64,000 nucleotides of DNA, from assembly GCF_013408655.1 (NCBI RefSeq), contig NZ_JACCBP010000003.1:434001-498000 (forward strand). The letters run 5' to 3'. The translations under genes were made by a program, and so were the position numbers. The notes under the pieces were generated by a model. That model was not told the origin of the DNA, ran no database searches, and was given only the letters and a program-made list of their open reading frames with translations. The DNA comes from Pigmentiphaga litoralis (GTDB taxonomy: Bacteria > Pseudomonadota > Gammaproteobacteria > Burkholderiales > Burkholderiaceae_B). Within the stretch, counting starts at the first letter, position 1. Each line of letters begins with the position of its first letter. Below are positions 52,187 to 62,298 of the stretch, one piece after another.

Positions 52187-53748
52187 TCGGCGCCTGCATT
52201 GGGCTTGGGATCTTTGGAATGTGCGGCCATGGATGGATCCTGACTGTGTAGCGGTATAGATATCATTAGTGTAGTTCCTTTGGATGAGGCTGCGCTGCCA
52301 CTATCCGCCATGGGTGTTCCACTTATATCCATCCAGCCACCTAAACTGTGGATGCGTTCCATCATGCCGCGCAGCCCGAAAGACGTCTGTTTTCGCAGGG
52401 CATCGGGGGCCAGACCGACCCCGTTATCGCGCACTTCCAGCGTCATGCTGGTGTCGTCTGCAAACAACTCTATGTTCACGCGCGTGGCCTGCGCGTGCTT
52501 GAAAATGTTGGTCAGGGCTTCCTGGAAGATGCGAAACACGGCGGTGGATTGCTCCAGGCCGAGCGACAGATCTTCCTGATTGGTGTTCACCTTCACTTCG
52601 ATGCCGGAGTGCTGCGAGAAGTCGCGGGCCTGCCATTCGATGGCGGCGACGATGCCAAAATCCAACACCGGTGGCCGCATGGCGCGCGCAATGCGCGAGA
52701 TCGCCACGCCCAATGATGCAACCATCTGCTCGGCTTCTTCCAGCAATTGTGCCGTAGCCGGTTCACTGGAGCGACGGCGGGCCAGCGCGAGGTCGGCGCG
52801 GATTCGCGTAACGAGTGCACCCAGGTCATCGTGAATCTCGCGGGCAAGCTCCGCGCGTTCGTTTTCGCGAACGAGTTCGGTATGGCGCGACAGTTCGCGC
52901 AACTGCTGTTCGGACCGGCTCAGTTCGGCTTGCGCGCGAGCCAGGTGGGTCACATCCGACAGCGACACCACACAGCCTGCAGGCGGCCGGCCGCTCAGCG
53001 GGCTGGCGGACACCAGCAGCTCGCGGCGTTCGCCGCGGGCCTGCATGCCGAAGGGCAGGCCGGTCAGGGGGAAGCCGCCAAGTGCCGGCATGATCAGCGT
53101 CAGCAGGCGTTCGGTGTCGCCCGGATCGGGCAAGGTGAATTGTTTGGTCAGGACTTCGGTGTGCGACATGCCGGTCAGTTCTTCGATCGCCGGGCTCCAC
53201 ATCGTGACCTGCAAGTTGCGGGCTACTGCAAACAGCGCAACGGGTGTGGCCGAGAAGATCGCGTTTAACTGATCATGCGCGGATTCCAGCGCGGTCTCGG
53301 CACGCATGCGCTGATCGCGGCTGCGCACTTCGCGCAGGCTGCGTTCCAGGGCAGGCGGCAGCCGGCGCAGGTTGTTCTTCATGACGTAGTCGTCGGCGCC
53401 CGAGCGCATGGCGTCCACCGCGGCTTCTTCGCCGATGGCGCCCGACACGATCAGGAAGGGACCGGAAAAGCCGATGTCCTTGGCCACCGCCAGCGCGCGT
53501 TTGCCGCTGAAGGTGGGCAGGGAGTGATCACTGACGATCGCGTGCCATTGCGCCGTGCTGAGCGCTTCGCGCATGTCCTGTTCGGTCTCCACGCGGCGTG
53601 CGGAGATCGTCAGGCCAGCATTGGCCAGCACCGCCCGCATGAGCGAGAAGTCGGAGGGGGAATCCTCGACGAACAGCACGCACAACGGCGTGGCATCGCG
53701 GCCGTCGGCGTCGTCCGGACCGGGCAGGGTGGGTGGCGTAGCCATCAT
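52183..53748 (-). CDS. Soluble receiver-PAS-HisKA_3 sensor kinase
   Basis: The ATG at 53748 (or the next codon, 53745) gives 521 residues; the longer frame to 53964 adds shadow sequence and overlaps cheR. No membrane segment is visible. An N-terminal receiver (about 22-135) has phosphosite Asp74 (IVSDHSLPTFSGKRAL), Ser102 and Lys124. A PAS domain spans about 155-270 (FSATPVALFAVARNLQVTMW). HisKA_3 carries His306 in ELAREIHDDLGALVTRIRAD, and the ATPase domain has FRIFQEALTNIFKHAQAT, DNGVGLAPD and SFGLRGMMERIHSLGG. It is a NarX-like kinase class that normally pairs with a NarL-type regulator, as here. The N-terminal receiver suggests input from another kinase. Confidence 0.93.
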   Translation of the reverse strand: MMATPPTLPGPDDADGRDATPLCVLFVEDSPSDFSLMRAVLANAGLTISARRVETEQDMREALSTAQWHAIVSDHSLPTFSGKRALAVAKDIGFSGPFLIVSGAIGEEAAVDAMRSGADDYVMKNNLRRLPPALERSLREVRSRDQRMRAETALESAHDQLNAIFSATPVALFAVARNLQVTMWSPAIEELTGMSHTEVLTKQFTLPDPGDTERLLTLIMPALGGFPLTGLPFGMQARGERRELLVSASPLSGRPPAGCVVSLSDVTHLARAQAELSRSEQQLRELSRHTELVRENERAELAREIHDDLGALVTRIRADLALARRRSSEPATAQLLEEAEQMVASLGVAISRIARAMRPPVLDFGIVAAIEWQARDFSQHSGIEVKVNTNQEDLSLGLEQSTAVFRIFQEALTNIFKHAQATRVNIELFADDTSMTLEVRDNGVGLAPDALRKQTSFGLRGMMERIHSLGGWMDISGTPMADSGSAASSKGTTLMISIPLHSQDPSMAAHSKDPKPNAGAE

Positions 53749-53853
53749 GGTGTGAAGAACCTGGTATTGGGTGCCCACGCCGCACCGGCAGTCAGGCGTG
53801 TCATCGGATTTGCAGCAATTTGACGGGCTGCTCTCAATAAGCGTGGGCCTACT

Positions 53854-53861
53854 GCCGATAA
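53854..53861 (+). promoter_or_regulatory. Perfect sigma-28 -10 element upstream of cheR
   Basis: GCCGATAA (53854-53861) lies 75 bp before the cheR start. The -35 position at 11-bp spacing (CAATAAGC) matches the consensus poorly, so this may be a weak or activated promoter, or chance. Confidence 0.35.
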
Positions 53862-53936
53862 GCTCTGCAATGATAGCGTGCGACGATATCACGCGGCGCA
53901 GCCGCGCGGGCGTCGCCCCCCTTTTTAAGGACCACC

Positions 53937-54824
53937 GTGATCCCGAGAAGCCCCACTTCCACACTCGTACAGGGCCTGGCCGCGCTCGGCGAGTCCGCCG
54001 GGGCCACCGAATTTGCCTTCGACACCGCCGATTTCGACAAGGTGCGTTTGCTGCTGAAGCAACACACCGGCATTGCGTTGTCGGAAGCCAAACGCAGCAT
54101 GGTCTACAGCCGTCTGGCGCGCCGCCTGCGCGCCACCGGGGCGTCGACCTTCCGCGCCTACCTTGACGCGCTGCGCAGCGGGTCGCCGGAATGGGAACAG
54201 TTCGTCAACGCCTTGACGACCAATCTGACCTATTTCTACCGCGAAAGCCATCACTTCCAGATGCTGGCCGACCACTTCAAGCAGCGGGCTCGCCCGGGTC
54301 ATACCCAGCAGATCTGGTGCGCTGCGGCATCTACCGGGGAAGAAGTCTGGACCATCGCGCTGACCGCGGCGGAATCCTTCGGCACGTTGACGCCGCCGAT
54401 TCAGATCATCGCGACCGACCTCGATACCCACGTGCTGGACCAGGCGCGCAAGGGTGTCTACCGCGAAGACCAGATCGCCAAGGTGCCCGAAGCGCAGGTG
54501 CGCCGGTACTTCGTGCAAGGGCCGCCCGGCACGTATACGGTGCGGCCGGAATTGCGGGCGCTCGTCACTTTCCGGCAACTGAATCTGCTGGACCCGGTGT
54601 GGTCGGTGCGGGGGCCTTTCGATGCCATTTTCTGTCGCAACGTGCTGATCTATTTCGACCGCGCCACGCAGCTCAAGGTCGTGTCGCGCATGGCGCCGCT
54701 GATGCCGCCCGACGCCTTGTTGTTTGTCGGCCATTCCGAGAACTTCTCGCACGGTCAGCAGGCGTTCGTGCTGCAGGGCAAGACGGTGTACGCGCGGGCA
54801 CGCCAGCCCGGCGCAGCCACCTGA
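53937..54824 (+). CDS. cheR: Chemotaxis protein methyltransferase CheR
   Basis: CheR methylates glutamates of chemoreceptors using SAM. It starts with GTG at 53937 behind AAGGA and has 295 residues. The N-terminal all-helix domain contains [20 protein letters not shown] and [14 protein letters not shown]. The SAM domain shows [36 protein letters not shown] and [18 protein letters not shown]. No C-terminal receptor-pentapeptide extension is evident. It lies 16 bp before cheB. No receptor gene is in the window, so its substrates are encoded elsewhere. Confidence 0.96.
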   Translation: MIPRSPTSTLVQGLAALGESAGATEFAFDTADFDKVRLLLKQHTGIALSEAKRSMVYSRLARRLRATGASTFRAYLDALRSGSPEWEQFVNALTTNLTYFYRESHHFQMLADHFKQRARPGHTQQIWCAAASTGEEVWTIALTAAESFGTLTPPIQIIATDLDTHVLDQARKGVYREDQIAKVPEAQVRRYFVQGPPGTYTVRPELRALVTFRQLNLLDPVWSVRGPFDAIFCRNVLIYFDRATQLKVVSRMAPLMPPDALLFVGHSENFSHGQQAFVLQGKTVYARARQPGAAT

Positions 54825-54840
54825 TCGCCCGGACCCGGCC

Positions 54841-55494
54841 ATGACCGAGCCCCTTGCGCCCACGTGCGCCACCCTGGCCGCCGTGCATGCCGGCCGGTAC
54901 GACCGCCGCCTGATCATTGCGATCGGCGCGTCGACCGGCGGCACCGAAGCCATCCGCGAAGTGTTGATGCATTTGCCCGCCGGCCTGCCGCCGATCGTGA
55001 TCACGCAGCACATGCCGCCCGGCTTTACCCGCAGTTTTGCCGACCGGCTGAACAAATATTCAGCCGTGCACGTGAAGGAAGCCGAACACGAAGAACGCCT
55101 GCTGGCAGGCTGGGCCTATGTTGCGCCCGGCCATGCGCACCTGGCCGTGCGGCATGCGCTGTTCGGCTACAGCGCGGTGCTGTCCGAAGACGAACCGGTG
55201 AACCGCCACCGGCCGTCGGTCGAAGTGTTGTTCTTGTCGGTCGCAAAGATGGCGGGGCAGGCTGCCGTGTCTGTCATGCTGACGGGCATGGGCAAGGATG
55301 GCGCACGCGCCATGCTGACCCTGCGCGACGCTGGCGGCTACAACCTGGCGCAGGACCAGGCCACCAGCGTGGTGTTCGGCATGCCGCGCGAGGCAATCGC
55401 GCTGGGCGCCGTACACGAGGTGGTCGCGCTGCCGCAGATCGCGCAGCGCATTCTGGTGGCGGTGGAAGCCAGGCAGCGGGCGCTGGTGCCCTGA
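54841..55494 (+). CDS. cheB: CheB methylesterase domain without a receiver
   Basis: A 217-residue protein that is the CheB catalytic domain alone. The catalytic triad is Ser31 (GASTGGT), His57 (TQHMPPGF) and Asp153 (GMGKDGA), with the same spacings as in E. coli CheB (26 and 96 residues). The residues before Ser31 are too few for a receiver; the ATG at 54841 starts [10 protein letters not shown] directly, and the frame before it overlaps cheR and has no receiver motif. Full-length CheB has about 350 residues and needs phosphorylation to be active. This one should demethylate or deamidate receptors without feedback from CheA. An intact ORF with all catalytic residues argues against a decayed gene. 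Confidence 0.9.
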   Translation: MTEPLAPTCATLAAVHAGRYDRRLIIAIGASTGGTEAIREVLMHLPAGLPPIVITQHMPPGFTRSFADRLNKYSAVHVKEAEHEERLLAGWAYVAPGHAHLAVRHALFGYSAVLSEDEPVNRHRPSVEVLFLSVAKMAGQAAVSVMLTGMGKDGARAMLTLRDAGGYNLAQDQATSVVFGMPREAIALGAVHEVVALPQIAQRILVAVEARQRALVP

Positions 55495-55498
55495 AAGG

Positions 55499-55542
55499 CC
55501 GCCTTGCCTTGGACAACCGCCTTACCCCTGACCCACCGCCTT
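55499..55542. repeat. Three short imperfect repeats between cheB and dapB
   Basis: CCGCCTT occurs at 55499, 55517 and 55536, with partly similar sequence between (18- and 19-bp spacing). It fills the 46-bp gap between convergent stops and reaches the dapB stop codon. Confidence 0.5.
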
Positions 55543-56335
55543 ACTTCAGTCCGAGCACGTCCTGCATGTCGAACAGGCCGGTGGCCTGGTCGGCCAGAAA
55601 GCGCGCGGCGCGTACGCTGCCTTCGGCGTAGGTGGCGCGGCTGCTGGAACGGTGCGTGACTTCGATGCGTTCACCCGGTCCGCAGAAGAACACGGTGTGA
55701 TCGCCCACCACGTCGCCCCCGCGCGCAGCGGAAAAACCGATCGTGCCGGCTTGACGCGCGCCGGTGTCGCCATGACGCGCCCAGGTTGCCACGTCGGCCA
55801 GGGGCTTGCCCCAGGCGTCGGCCACCGTTTCGCCCATCTTGAGCGCGGTGCCCGATGGTGCGTCGACCTTGTGCTTGTGATGCAGGTCGAACACTTCCAC
55901 GTCGTAGTCGTCTTTCAGGATGCGCGCGGCAATATCCAGCAGCTTGAGCGTGACGTTGACGCCGATGCTCATGTTCGGCGCGAACACCACGCCGACCTGC
56001 TCGCCAGCCTTGGCAATGGCGGCCTTGCCGGCTTCATCGAAGCCCGTGGTGCCAATCACCAGTTTCACGCCGTGGCGTGCGCAGGCGTCCAGATGGTCCA
56101 GCGTGGCCTGGGGCCGCGTGAAGTCGATCAGGCAGTCGGCGTTCGCCAGCGCGTCGAGGTCGGACGTGACGATGACCCCGCTGTCGCGCCCCGTGAATGC
56201 CGTGGCGTCGGTGCCGATGCTTTTGCTGCCGGCATGGCCCAGGGCCACCGTCAGCGTCATGTCGGGCGCGGCAGTCACGGCTTCGATCAGCATGCGGCCC
56301 ATGCGCCCGCTTGCGCCTGCAATGGCAATCCGCAT
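55541..56335 (-). CDS. dapB: 4-hydroxy-tetrahydrodipicolinate reductase DapB
   Basis: DapB makes tetrahydrodipicolinate in the lysine and meso-diaminopimelate pathway, using NAD(P)H. It has 264 residues. The nucleotide-binding motif is GASGRMGRM at the N-terminus. Also seen are [40 protein letters not shown] and the substrate motif [18 protein letters not shown]. It starts 2 bases after the bamE stop. Confidence 0.97.
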   Translation of the reverse strand: MRIAIAGASGRMGRMLIEAVTAAPDMTLTVALGHAGSKSIGTDATAFTGRDSGVIVTSDLDALANADCLIDFTRPQATLDHLDACARHGVKLVIGTTGFDEAGKAAIAKAGEQVGVVFAPNMSIGVNVTLKLLDIAARILKDDYDVEVFDLHHKHKVDAPSGTALKMGETVADAWGKPLADVATWARHGDTGARQAGTIGFSAARGGDVVGDHTVFFCGPGERIEVTHRSSSRATYAEGSVRAARFLADQATGLFDMQDVLGLK

Positions 56336-56337
56336 CG

Positions 56338-56856
56338 TCAGTTCCTTGCCGGCGTCGGCATGGGCACCGAGCTGGGATCCAGGCTGGCGGGCGGCGGCGT
56401 GCCGTCCAGCGTCTCGCCTTGCGGGACCGTTTCCGGACCGGGATTGGCGGCCGTATTCGAGCGGAACACGGGCGTCGCGGCTTCGCGGCGCGTGTCCGTC
56501 TTCTGGAACGGCTGGCGTGCCGGCTGCTTGTCGCCATTCCAGCGGTCCAGCTTGTCGTTCGCGAAGTAGACGGTGAACACGCGTTCTTCGGTCGGGCCAT
56601 TACCCGGAATGAACAGGTAAGGGTAGTCCCAGCGTTCGCCGCGGAAGATGCTGGTCAGCGTTGGCGTGCCGAGGGCGAAACGCACCTGTTCGCGCGTCAT
56701 GCCCTGGCGCAGCATGTCGACCTGCGACTGCGTGAGCCAGTTGCCCTGCTGAATGTCGGCCTTGTAGGGCTTGATGAAGCCCGGCACGTAATTGGTCACA
56801 CTGCTGCATCCGGCCAGTGCCATGACGGCAGCCATGCTGGCAAGCTTCCAGCGCAC
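56338..56856 (-). CDS. bamE: Outer membrane assembly lipoprotein BamE
   Basis: BamE (SmpA/OmlA) is a lipoprotein of the BAM complex that folds outer-membrane proteins. The GTG at 56856 gives 172 residues and a compact lipoprotein signal ([17 protein letters not shown], lipidated Cys17). The frame is open up to an ATG at 56979, but that start would leave only 38 bp to the divergent fur gene. The SmpA_OmlA domain shows [35 protein letters not shown] and RWDYPYLF. A Pro-rich tail after about 115 is longer than in E. coli BamE. The start is uncertain. Confidence 0.92.
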   Translation of the reverse strand: MRWKLASMAAVMALAGCSSVTNYVPGFIKPYKADIQQGNWLTQSQVDMLRQGMTREQVRFALGTPTLTSIFRGERWDYPYLFIPGNGPTEERVFTVYFANDKLDRWNGDKQPARQPFQKTDTRREAATPVFRSNTAANPGPETVPQGETLDGTPPPASLDPSSVPMPTPARN

Positions 56857-57017
56857 AGGGGCTGCGCGGCGGGAATCAGGGGCGGCCGGCAGCGTGGCGC
56901 GGGCGGGCGAGCGAAATAGGTAAATCAGAGCGTTTGGCACAGATGCGCAACTCGTCTTGACTGGGGAAACCGTTATCATAAAGGCTGAACGAAGTAACAG
57001 GCTGCTAAAGGACCACC

Positions 57018-57437
57018 ATGACTGACCAGAACGAACTCAAAAGCATCGGCCTGAAGGCGACGTTTCCTCGATTGAAGATCCTGGATGTGTTCCGTAAAGC
57101 CGAAACGCGCCACATGAGCGCAGAGGACGTTTACCGGGCGTTGATCGGCGAAAACGTCGAAATCGGACTGGCAACCGTGTATCGCGTGCTGACCCAGTTC
57201 GAACAGGCCGGCCTGCTCAGCCGCAGCCAGTTCGACAGCGGCAAGGCCGTGTTCGAATTGAACGAAGGCGAACACCACGACCACCTGATCTGCACCAACT
57301 GCGGCCGCGTCGAAGAGTTTTTTGATTCCGAAATCGAAAAGCGCCAGCAGAAGATCGCCAAGGACCACAACTTCACCCTGACCGGCCACGCCCTGTCGTT
57401 GTACGGTATCTGCCAGCGCTGCACCAAGGCGCGCTGA
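57018..57437 (+). CDS. fur: Ferric uptake regulator Fur
   Basis: Fur represses iron-uptake genes when bound to Fe(II). It has 139 residues, a normal length. The winged helix shows [20 protein letters not shown] and [20 protein letters not shown]. Metal-site sequences include [18 protein letters not shown] with a CxxC, and a second CxxC near the end (GICQRC). Upstream, TTGACT at 56957 could be a -35, with an unclear -10. I did not see a strong Fur box. Confidence 0.97.
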   Translation: MTDQNELKSIGLKATFPRLKILDVFRKAETRHMSAEDVYRALIGENVEIGLATVYRVLTQFEQAGLLSRSQFDSGKAVFELNEGEHHDHLICTNCGRVEEFFDSEIEKRQQKIAKDHNFTLTGHALSLYGICQRCTKAR

Positions 57438-57458
57438 CCTGCTCCCGCTGCCGCCCCG

Positions 57459-59102
57459 CTAGTTGTTCCCCAACATCTCCCGCGCGTGTTTGCGGGTGGT
57501 GGCCGTAATTTCGATACCCCCCAGCATGCGGGCAATTTCGTCGATCCGGCCGGTACGGTTCAACAGATGCACGCCTGATACGGTGCTGCTTCCCGACTGG
57601 CGCTTTTCCACCTCGTAATGCACGTTGCCGCAGGCCGCGACCTGGGGCAGGTGGGTCACGCACAGCACCTGGTGGAAGTTGCCCAGCTCGCGCAACAGGC
57701 GGCCCACCACTTCGGCCACTGCGCCGCCCACCCCGGTATCCACCTCGTCAAAGATCAGGGTCGGCACGCGGGCCGCGCGGCTGGCGATCACTGACAGCGC
57801 CAGGGAAATCCGTGCCAGTTCGCCGCCCGACGCCACTTTGGCCAGGGCGCGCGGCGTGGTGCCGGCATGGCCGGCCACACGGAACTCGACAAGGTCGGCG
57901 CCCGCCACGCCCGGTTCGCCGGGCTGGACCACGGCTTCGAACTTGCCGCCGCTCATGGCCAGCGTCTGCATCGCCTGCGTGACCTGCCTGGATAATGACG
58001 CAGCCGCCTTGTGGCGCGCGGTGCTCAGTTCCTTGGCCAATGCGTCGTAGGCCGCCCGGGCGGCCTCGGCACGCGCACGCAGGGCCTGGACGTCTTCCGA
58101 TTCCTTGAGCGTATCCAGCTGGGCCAGCAGGGTCTGATGCCGTTCAGGCAGTTCGTCGGGCGTCAGCCGGAACTTGCGGGCGGTCTCGAACACGGCCTGC
58201 AGCCGGGCTTCCACGATCGACAGCCGCTGCGGGTCCACTTCGAGCCGGGCCAGATAGCTGTTCAGATCGGACACGGCCTCCTGCAGGGCGATCCGCGCGG
58301 ATTCCAGCGCTTCGGATACCGGGGTCAGCGCCGAGTCATGATTGGCGAGCTGGGCGATCCGCTGCGATGCCGCGGCCAGCCGGGTGTGTGCCGCGTCGTC
58401 GTCTTCTTCCAGCGCCGCAATGGTCTGGCTCGCGCCGTCGATCAAGGATTGGGCATGCGCCAGCCGGGTGTGTTCGGCCTGCAGTTCTTCCCACTCGTCG
58501 GCGCCCAAGGCCAGGCGGTCCAGTTCGTCGGCCTGCCATTGGAGCCGTTCGCGTTCCTGCTGCAGGCTTTCGGCGTCGCGTTCCACGGTTTCCAGGCGGC
58601 GCGCCACGTCGCGCCAGGCCTTCCAGGCGTCGGCGATGCCGCGGCGCAGGGCGGAATGATCGCCATGACCGTCGAGCAGATCGCGCTGGGAATCGGCCTT
58701 GAGCAGGCTCTGGTGGGCATGCTGGCCATGAATGTCGACCAGTTGCTCGCCCAGTTCACGCAGTTGCGTGAGGGTGGCTGGCATGCCGTTGATGAAGCTG
58801 CGGCTGCGGCCCTGGCTGTCGATCAGGCGGCGGAGCACGAGGCTGTCGCTGTCCAGTTCGTGGTCGGCCAGCCAGCCGGTCAGGGTATCCGGAACGTCGA
58901 AGACGGCGCTGATTTCGGCGCGGGTCGCCCCTTCGCGCAAAACCGAGGCGTCCGCCCGCTCGCCCAGCGCCAGGGCCAGTGCGTCGATCAGGATCGACTT
59001 GCCTGCGCCCGTCTCGCCGGAAAACACGGTGAATCCGGGGCCAAACTCGACCTCGGTGTGGTCGACAATCACAAAATCATTGATGTGCAGCGCGCGCAGC
59101 AT
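57459..59102 (-). CDS. recN: DNA repair protein RecN
   Basis: RecN is an SMC-like ATPase for double-strand break repair. It has 547 residues. Walker A (FSGETGAGKSILIDALALAL) follows the start MLRALHINDFVIVDH. Two coiled-coil arms occupy about 155-370. The C-terminal part has RALAKVASGGELARISLALS (signature) and TLIFDEVDTGVGGAVAEVVG (Walker B). It is convergent with fur, 21 bp apart. It lies downstream of nadK on the same strand. Confidence 0.97.
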   Translation of the reverse strand: MLRALHINDFVIVDHTEVEFGPGFTVFSGETGAGKSILIDALALALGERADASVLREGATRAEISAVFDVPDTLTGWLADHELDSDSLVLRRLIDSQGRSRSFINGMPATLTQLRELGEQLVDIHGQHAHQSLLKADSQRDLLDGHGDHSALRRGIADAWKAWRDVARRLETVERDAESLQQERERLQWQADELDRLALGADEWEELQAEHTRLAHAQSLIDGASQTIAALEEDDDAAHTRLAAASQRIAQLANHDSALTPVSEALESARIALQEAVSDLNSYLARLEVDPQRLSIVEARLQAVFETARKFRLTPDELPERHQTLLAQLDTLKESEDVQALRARAEAARAAYDALAKELSTARHKAAASLSRQVTQAMQTLAMSGGKFEAVVQPGEPGVAGADLVEFRVAGHAGTTPRALAKVASGGELARISLALSVIASRAARVPTLIFDEVDTGVGGAVAEVVGRLLRELGNFHQVLCVTHLPQVAACGNVHYEVEKRQSGSSTVSGVHLLNRTGRIDEIARMLGGIEITATTRKHAREMLGNN

Positions 59103-59129
59103 ACGGGAGAAGGCCAGTAAAGATCGGGG

Positions 59130-60026
59130 TCAGTCGACTGCTGCGCCGGAAATCTGGTTCCAGTGCAACTTTCGTCGCAAAGTGGAAAAGTAACTGTATC
59201 CGGCCGGATGAAGGAAGCGGATGGTATGTTCTGCACGTCTCACTACGATGCGGTCGCCGACCTTCAGGGACGACCAGCTCTGCATGTCGAAGTGAACGCT
59301 GGCACTCTCGTCACGGCCACCCTGCGCGCGGGTGAGCGTGATTTCGATCGTACAGTGATCGGGGATGGTGATCGGCCGGTTGGACAGCGCCTGGGGCGCG
59401 ACCGGAACAAGCACCAATCCGCGCAATGACGGATGCAGGATCGGACCGTTGGCGGACAACGCGTAGGCGGTCGACCCGGTGGGGGTGGCGATGATCAGGC
59501 CGTCGGCGCGCTGCTTGGACATGTACAGCCCGTCCACCTGCACCGTGACTTCGATCATGCCGCCCAGCCCGGCCCGGCTCAGCACCACGTCATTCAGCGC
59601 CAGCGCCGAGATCATGGTGGTTTCGCCGCGGATCACGCTGGAGTCCAGCAGGATCCGCTCTTCAGACTCGAAATTGCCTTCCATCATGCCGGCAATGGCT
59701 TCTTCGGCCGATTCGAGCGGGATATCAGTGATGAAGCCCAGACGGCCGTGGTTGATGCCGACAAGCGGCACATTCCAGGGCGCCAGTTGCCGGGCCAGGC
59801 CCAGCATGGTGCCGTCGCCGCCCATGACGATCGCGAGCGAGGCGCGCTGCCCGATCTCGTCGACCGTGGCGGCCGGGTAGTCGGTCAGCCCGATATTGAC
59901 GGCGGTTTCGGCTTCAAACAACACTTCTCGGCCGCTGGCCTGAAGCATGCGCGCAAGGGCCCGCAGCGGCCCGGCGATGCCGGTGTCATGGTATTTGCCA
60001 ACGAGGGCGACGATGGGAAAATGCAT
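59130..60026 (-). CDS. nadK: NAD kinase NadK
   Basis: NadK phosphorylates NAD to NADP. It has 298 residues. The diagnostic motif GGDGT is present in [20 protein letters not shown], with the second motif [14 protein letters not shown] and the C-terminal [17 protein letters not shown]. It is divergent from hrcA; 81 bp separate the starts. This recN-nadK-hrcA order is common in Burkholderiales. Confidence 0.97.
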   Translation of the reverse strand: MHFPIVALVGKYHDTGIAGPLRALARMLQASGREVLFEAETAVNIGLTDYPAATVDEIGQRASLAIVMGGDGTMLGLARQLAPWNVPLVGINHGRLGFITDIPLESAEEAIAGMMEGNFESEERILLDSSVIRGETTMISALALNDVVLSRAGLGGMIEVTVQVDGLYMSKQRADGLIIATPTGSTAYALSANGPILHPSLRGLVLVPVAPQALSNRPITIPDHCTIEITLTRAQGGRDESASVHFDMQSWSSLKVGDRIVVRRAEHTIRFLHPAGYSYFSTLRRKLHWNQISGAAVD

Positions 60027-60107
60027 GCTTGGGATTATATGGGTGAAGGTGGCCGGCGAGCGGGAAAAACCGTCCTGCCAAGCCCGACCGTCATTACAAT
60101 AGCGGAT

Positions 60108-61115
60108 ATGGACGATCGCGCACGCACGCTACTCAAGGCGCTCATAGAGCGTTACATCACTGACGGCCAGCCCGTCGGTTCGCGCACCTTGTCGAAAGTC
60201 TTCGATCTGTCGCCGGCCACGATCCGCAACGTCATGGCCGACCTGGAAGACCACGGGCTGATCCACAGTCCGCACACCTCGGCCGGGCGGGTTCCCACGC
60301 CCAAGGGCTACCGGGTGTTCGTCGATTCCCTGCTGACCGTCCGCCCGTACGAAGTGTCCGAAGAAAACCGGATACAGACGCTGCTGCCCGCGGCCGACCC
60401 GCAACGCGTCATTGCATCAGCCGCGTCGCTGCTTTCCAACCTGTCGCAATTTGCAGGGGTGGTGATGGCGCCCAAACGCACGCAAATGTTCCGGCAGATC
60501 GAATTCATCCGGCTGTCCGACAAGCGGGTGCTGCTGATTATCGTGACGCCGGAAGGCGACGTGCAGAACCGCATCCTGTTCGCGCAGCGCGACTATTCGT
60601 CCACCGAACTGATGGAAGCGGCCAATTTCTTCAACCAGCATTTCGGCGGCAAGTCGTTTGACGACGTGCGGCTGACGCTGCAGCGCGACCTGGGCAAGCT
60701 GCGCGAAGACATCTCCCGCCTGATGCAGCAGGCCGTGGACGCCAGCACCGAAGTCGCGGCTGACAACTCCGATTCGGTTGTCATTTCGGGCGAGCTGAAC
60801 CTGCTGGGGGTATCCGACCTGGGCGCCGACCTGGACAAGCTGCGCAAGATGTTCGGCCTGTTCGAAAAGAGAACCGATCTGATGCAGCTGCTCGACATTT
60901 CCAGCCGCGCGCAGGGCGTCCAGATCTATATCGGCGGCGACTCGCAACTGGTCCCGGTCGAAGAATTGAGCGTGATCACCGCGCCCTACGGGGTCGACGG
61001 CAAGATCGTGGGCACCCTGGGCGTCATCGGCCCTACGCGTATGTCGTACGATCGCGTCATCCCGATCGTCGACATCACGGCGCGCCTGCTTTCCAACGCG
61101 CTCAGCCAACACTAG
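60108..61115 (+). CDS. hrcA: Heat-inducible transcription repressor HrcA
   Basis: HrcA represses chaperone genes by binding CIRCE elements. The ATG at 60108 ([20 protein letters not shown]) gives 335 residues, the normal length; the open frame further upstream is antisense to nadK. The winged helix contains [20 protein letters not shown] followed by [20 protein letters not shown]. The C-terminus ends [20 protein letters not shown]. No CIRCE sequence was found in this window, so its targets (groESL is usual) are probably elsewhere. Confidence 0.97.
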   Translation: MDDRARTLLKALIERYITDGQPVGSRTLSKVFDLSPATIRNVMADLEDHGLIHSPHTSAGRVPTPKGYRVFVDSLLTVRPYEVSEENRIQTLLPAADPQRVIASAASLLSNLSQFAGVVMAPKRTQMFRQIEFIRLSDKRVLLIIVTPEGDVQNRILFAQRDYSSTELMEAANFFNQHFGGKSFDDVRLTLQRDLGKLREDISRLMQQAVDASTEVAADNSDSVVISGELNLLGVSDLGADLDKLRKMFGLFEKRTDLMQLLDISSRAQGVQIYIGGDSQLVPVEELSVITAPYGVDGKIVGTLGVIGPTRMSYDRVIPIVDITARLLSNALSQH

Positions 61116-61122
61116 GACACGC

Positions 61123-62250
61123 ATGCGTTTTCTTCCCGAACCGCCCCATCGTCATGGCGCGGTTGTCCACGGCGCGGCCGCCAAGACCGGCGTGCTGCTG
61201 GTCAATCTCGGCACGCCCGACGCGCCGAATCCCAAGGCCGTCCGCCGTTTCCTGGCCGAATTCCTGTCCGATCCCCGCGTCATCGAAATCCCCCGGCCGA
61301 TCTGGTGGGTGATCCTGAACGGCATCATCCTGAACGTGCGTCCCAAGGACGCGGCGGCGCGGTATGCGTCGGTGTGGATGGCCGAAGGATCGCCGCTCAT
61401 GGTCTGGAGCCGGCGCCAGACGGCGGCGGTGGACGCGGCGTTGACAGCACGCGGCCACGCGGTTGAAGTGGTGCTGGGCATGCGTTATGGCAATCCGTCG
61501 CTGGCCAGCGCCATGCAGACCCTGCGCGAGCGTGGCTGCGACCGGATCCTGGTGTTGCCCCTGTACCCGCAGTATTCCGCCAGCACGACGGCCACTGTGT
61601 CCGACGCGATCAATGCGCTGCTGGCGCGCACCCGCAACACGCCCGAACTGCGGTTCGTGAAGCATTTCCATGACGACCCGGGCTACATCGCCTCCCTGGC
61701 GGCGCGGGTGAACGACTTCTGGGAACACAACGGCCGCGGGCAGAAACTGGTGCTGAGCTTTCACGGCCTGCCGCGCCGGTCCCTCGACCTGGGCGATCCG
61801 TACTTTTGCGAATGCCAGAAAACCGGGCGGCTGCTGATCGCTGCCCTGGGGCTGACGCCGGACCAGGTCGAAATCACCTTCCAGAGCCGCTTTGGCGCCG
61901 CCGAGTGGCTGCAGCCCTACACCGAGCCCACGCTGAAAGAACTGGCCAAGAATGGCGTGACGTCGGTCGACGTGTTCTGTCCGGGATTCGTGGGCGATTG
62001 CATCGAGACCCTGGAAGAAATGGCCCAAGAAGCGCGCGACGCGTTCCTGGCCGCCGGCGGTACGCAATACCGCTACATTCCGGCGATCAATGACTCGGCG
62101 CCGTGGATCGACGCCCTGACGTCGCTGGTCGAACGCCACCTGCAGGGCTGGCCGACAAAAGCGGCCCGTTCCCCCGACATGGCCGCCGCCGAGGCACGCG
62201 AATTGCAGGTTCAGCGCGAACATGCCCTTGAACTTGGCGCAACCGACTGA
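61123..62250 (+). CDS. hemH: Ferrochelatase HemH
   Basis: HemH inserts Fe(II) into protoporphyrin IX, the last step of haem synthesis. It has 375 residues. Signatures are TGVLLVNLGTPDAPNPKAVR, VLPLYPQYSASTTATVSDAI, the catalytic His in LSFHGLPRRSLDLGD and the Glu in PGFVGDCIETLEE. It is 7 bp after hrcA and probably co-transcribed. Confidence 0.97.
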   Translation: MRFLPEPPHRHGAVVHGAAAKTGVLLVNLGTPDAPNPKAVRRFLAEFLSDPRVIEIPRPIWWVILNGIILNVRPKDAAARYASVWMAEGSPLMVWSRRQTAAVDAALTARGHAVEVVLGMRYGNPSLASAMQTLRERGCDRILVLPLYPQYSASTTATVSDAINALLARTRNTPELRFVKHFHDDPGYIASLAARVNDFWEHNGRGQKLVLSFHGLPRRSLDLGDPYFCECQKTGRLLIAALGLTPDQVEITFQSRFGAAEWLQPYTEPTLKELAKNGVTSVDVFCPGFVGDCIETLEEMAQEARDAFLAAGGTQYRYIPAINDSAPWIDALTSLVERHLQGWPTKAARSPDMAAAEARELQVQREHALELGATD

Positions 62251-62298
62251 ATATGTGTCCGGGCATGCTGGCATTTCCAGTCTGGAACACACATACGT

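Noticed and set aside
53749..53964. Longer N-terminus of the receiver-PAS kinase
   Set aside because: It would overlap the cheR start and promoter region and adds residues without receiver similarity.
59433..60107. N-terminal extension of hrcA by 225 codons
   Set aside because: The extension is antisense to nadK; HrcA proteins start at the MDDRART region, and 335 residues is the normal length.
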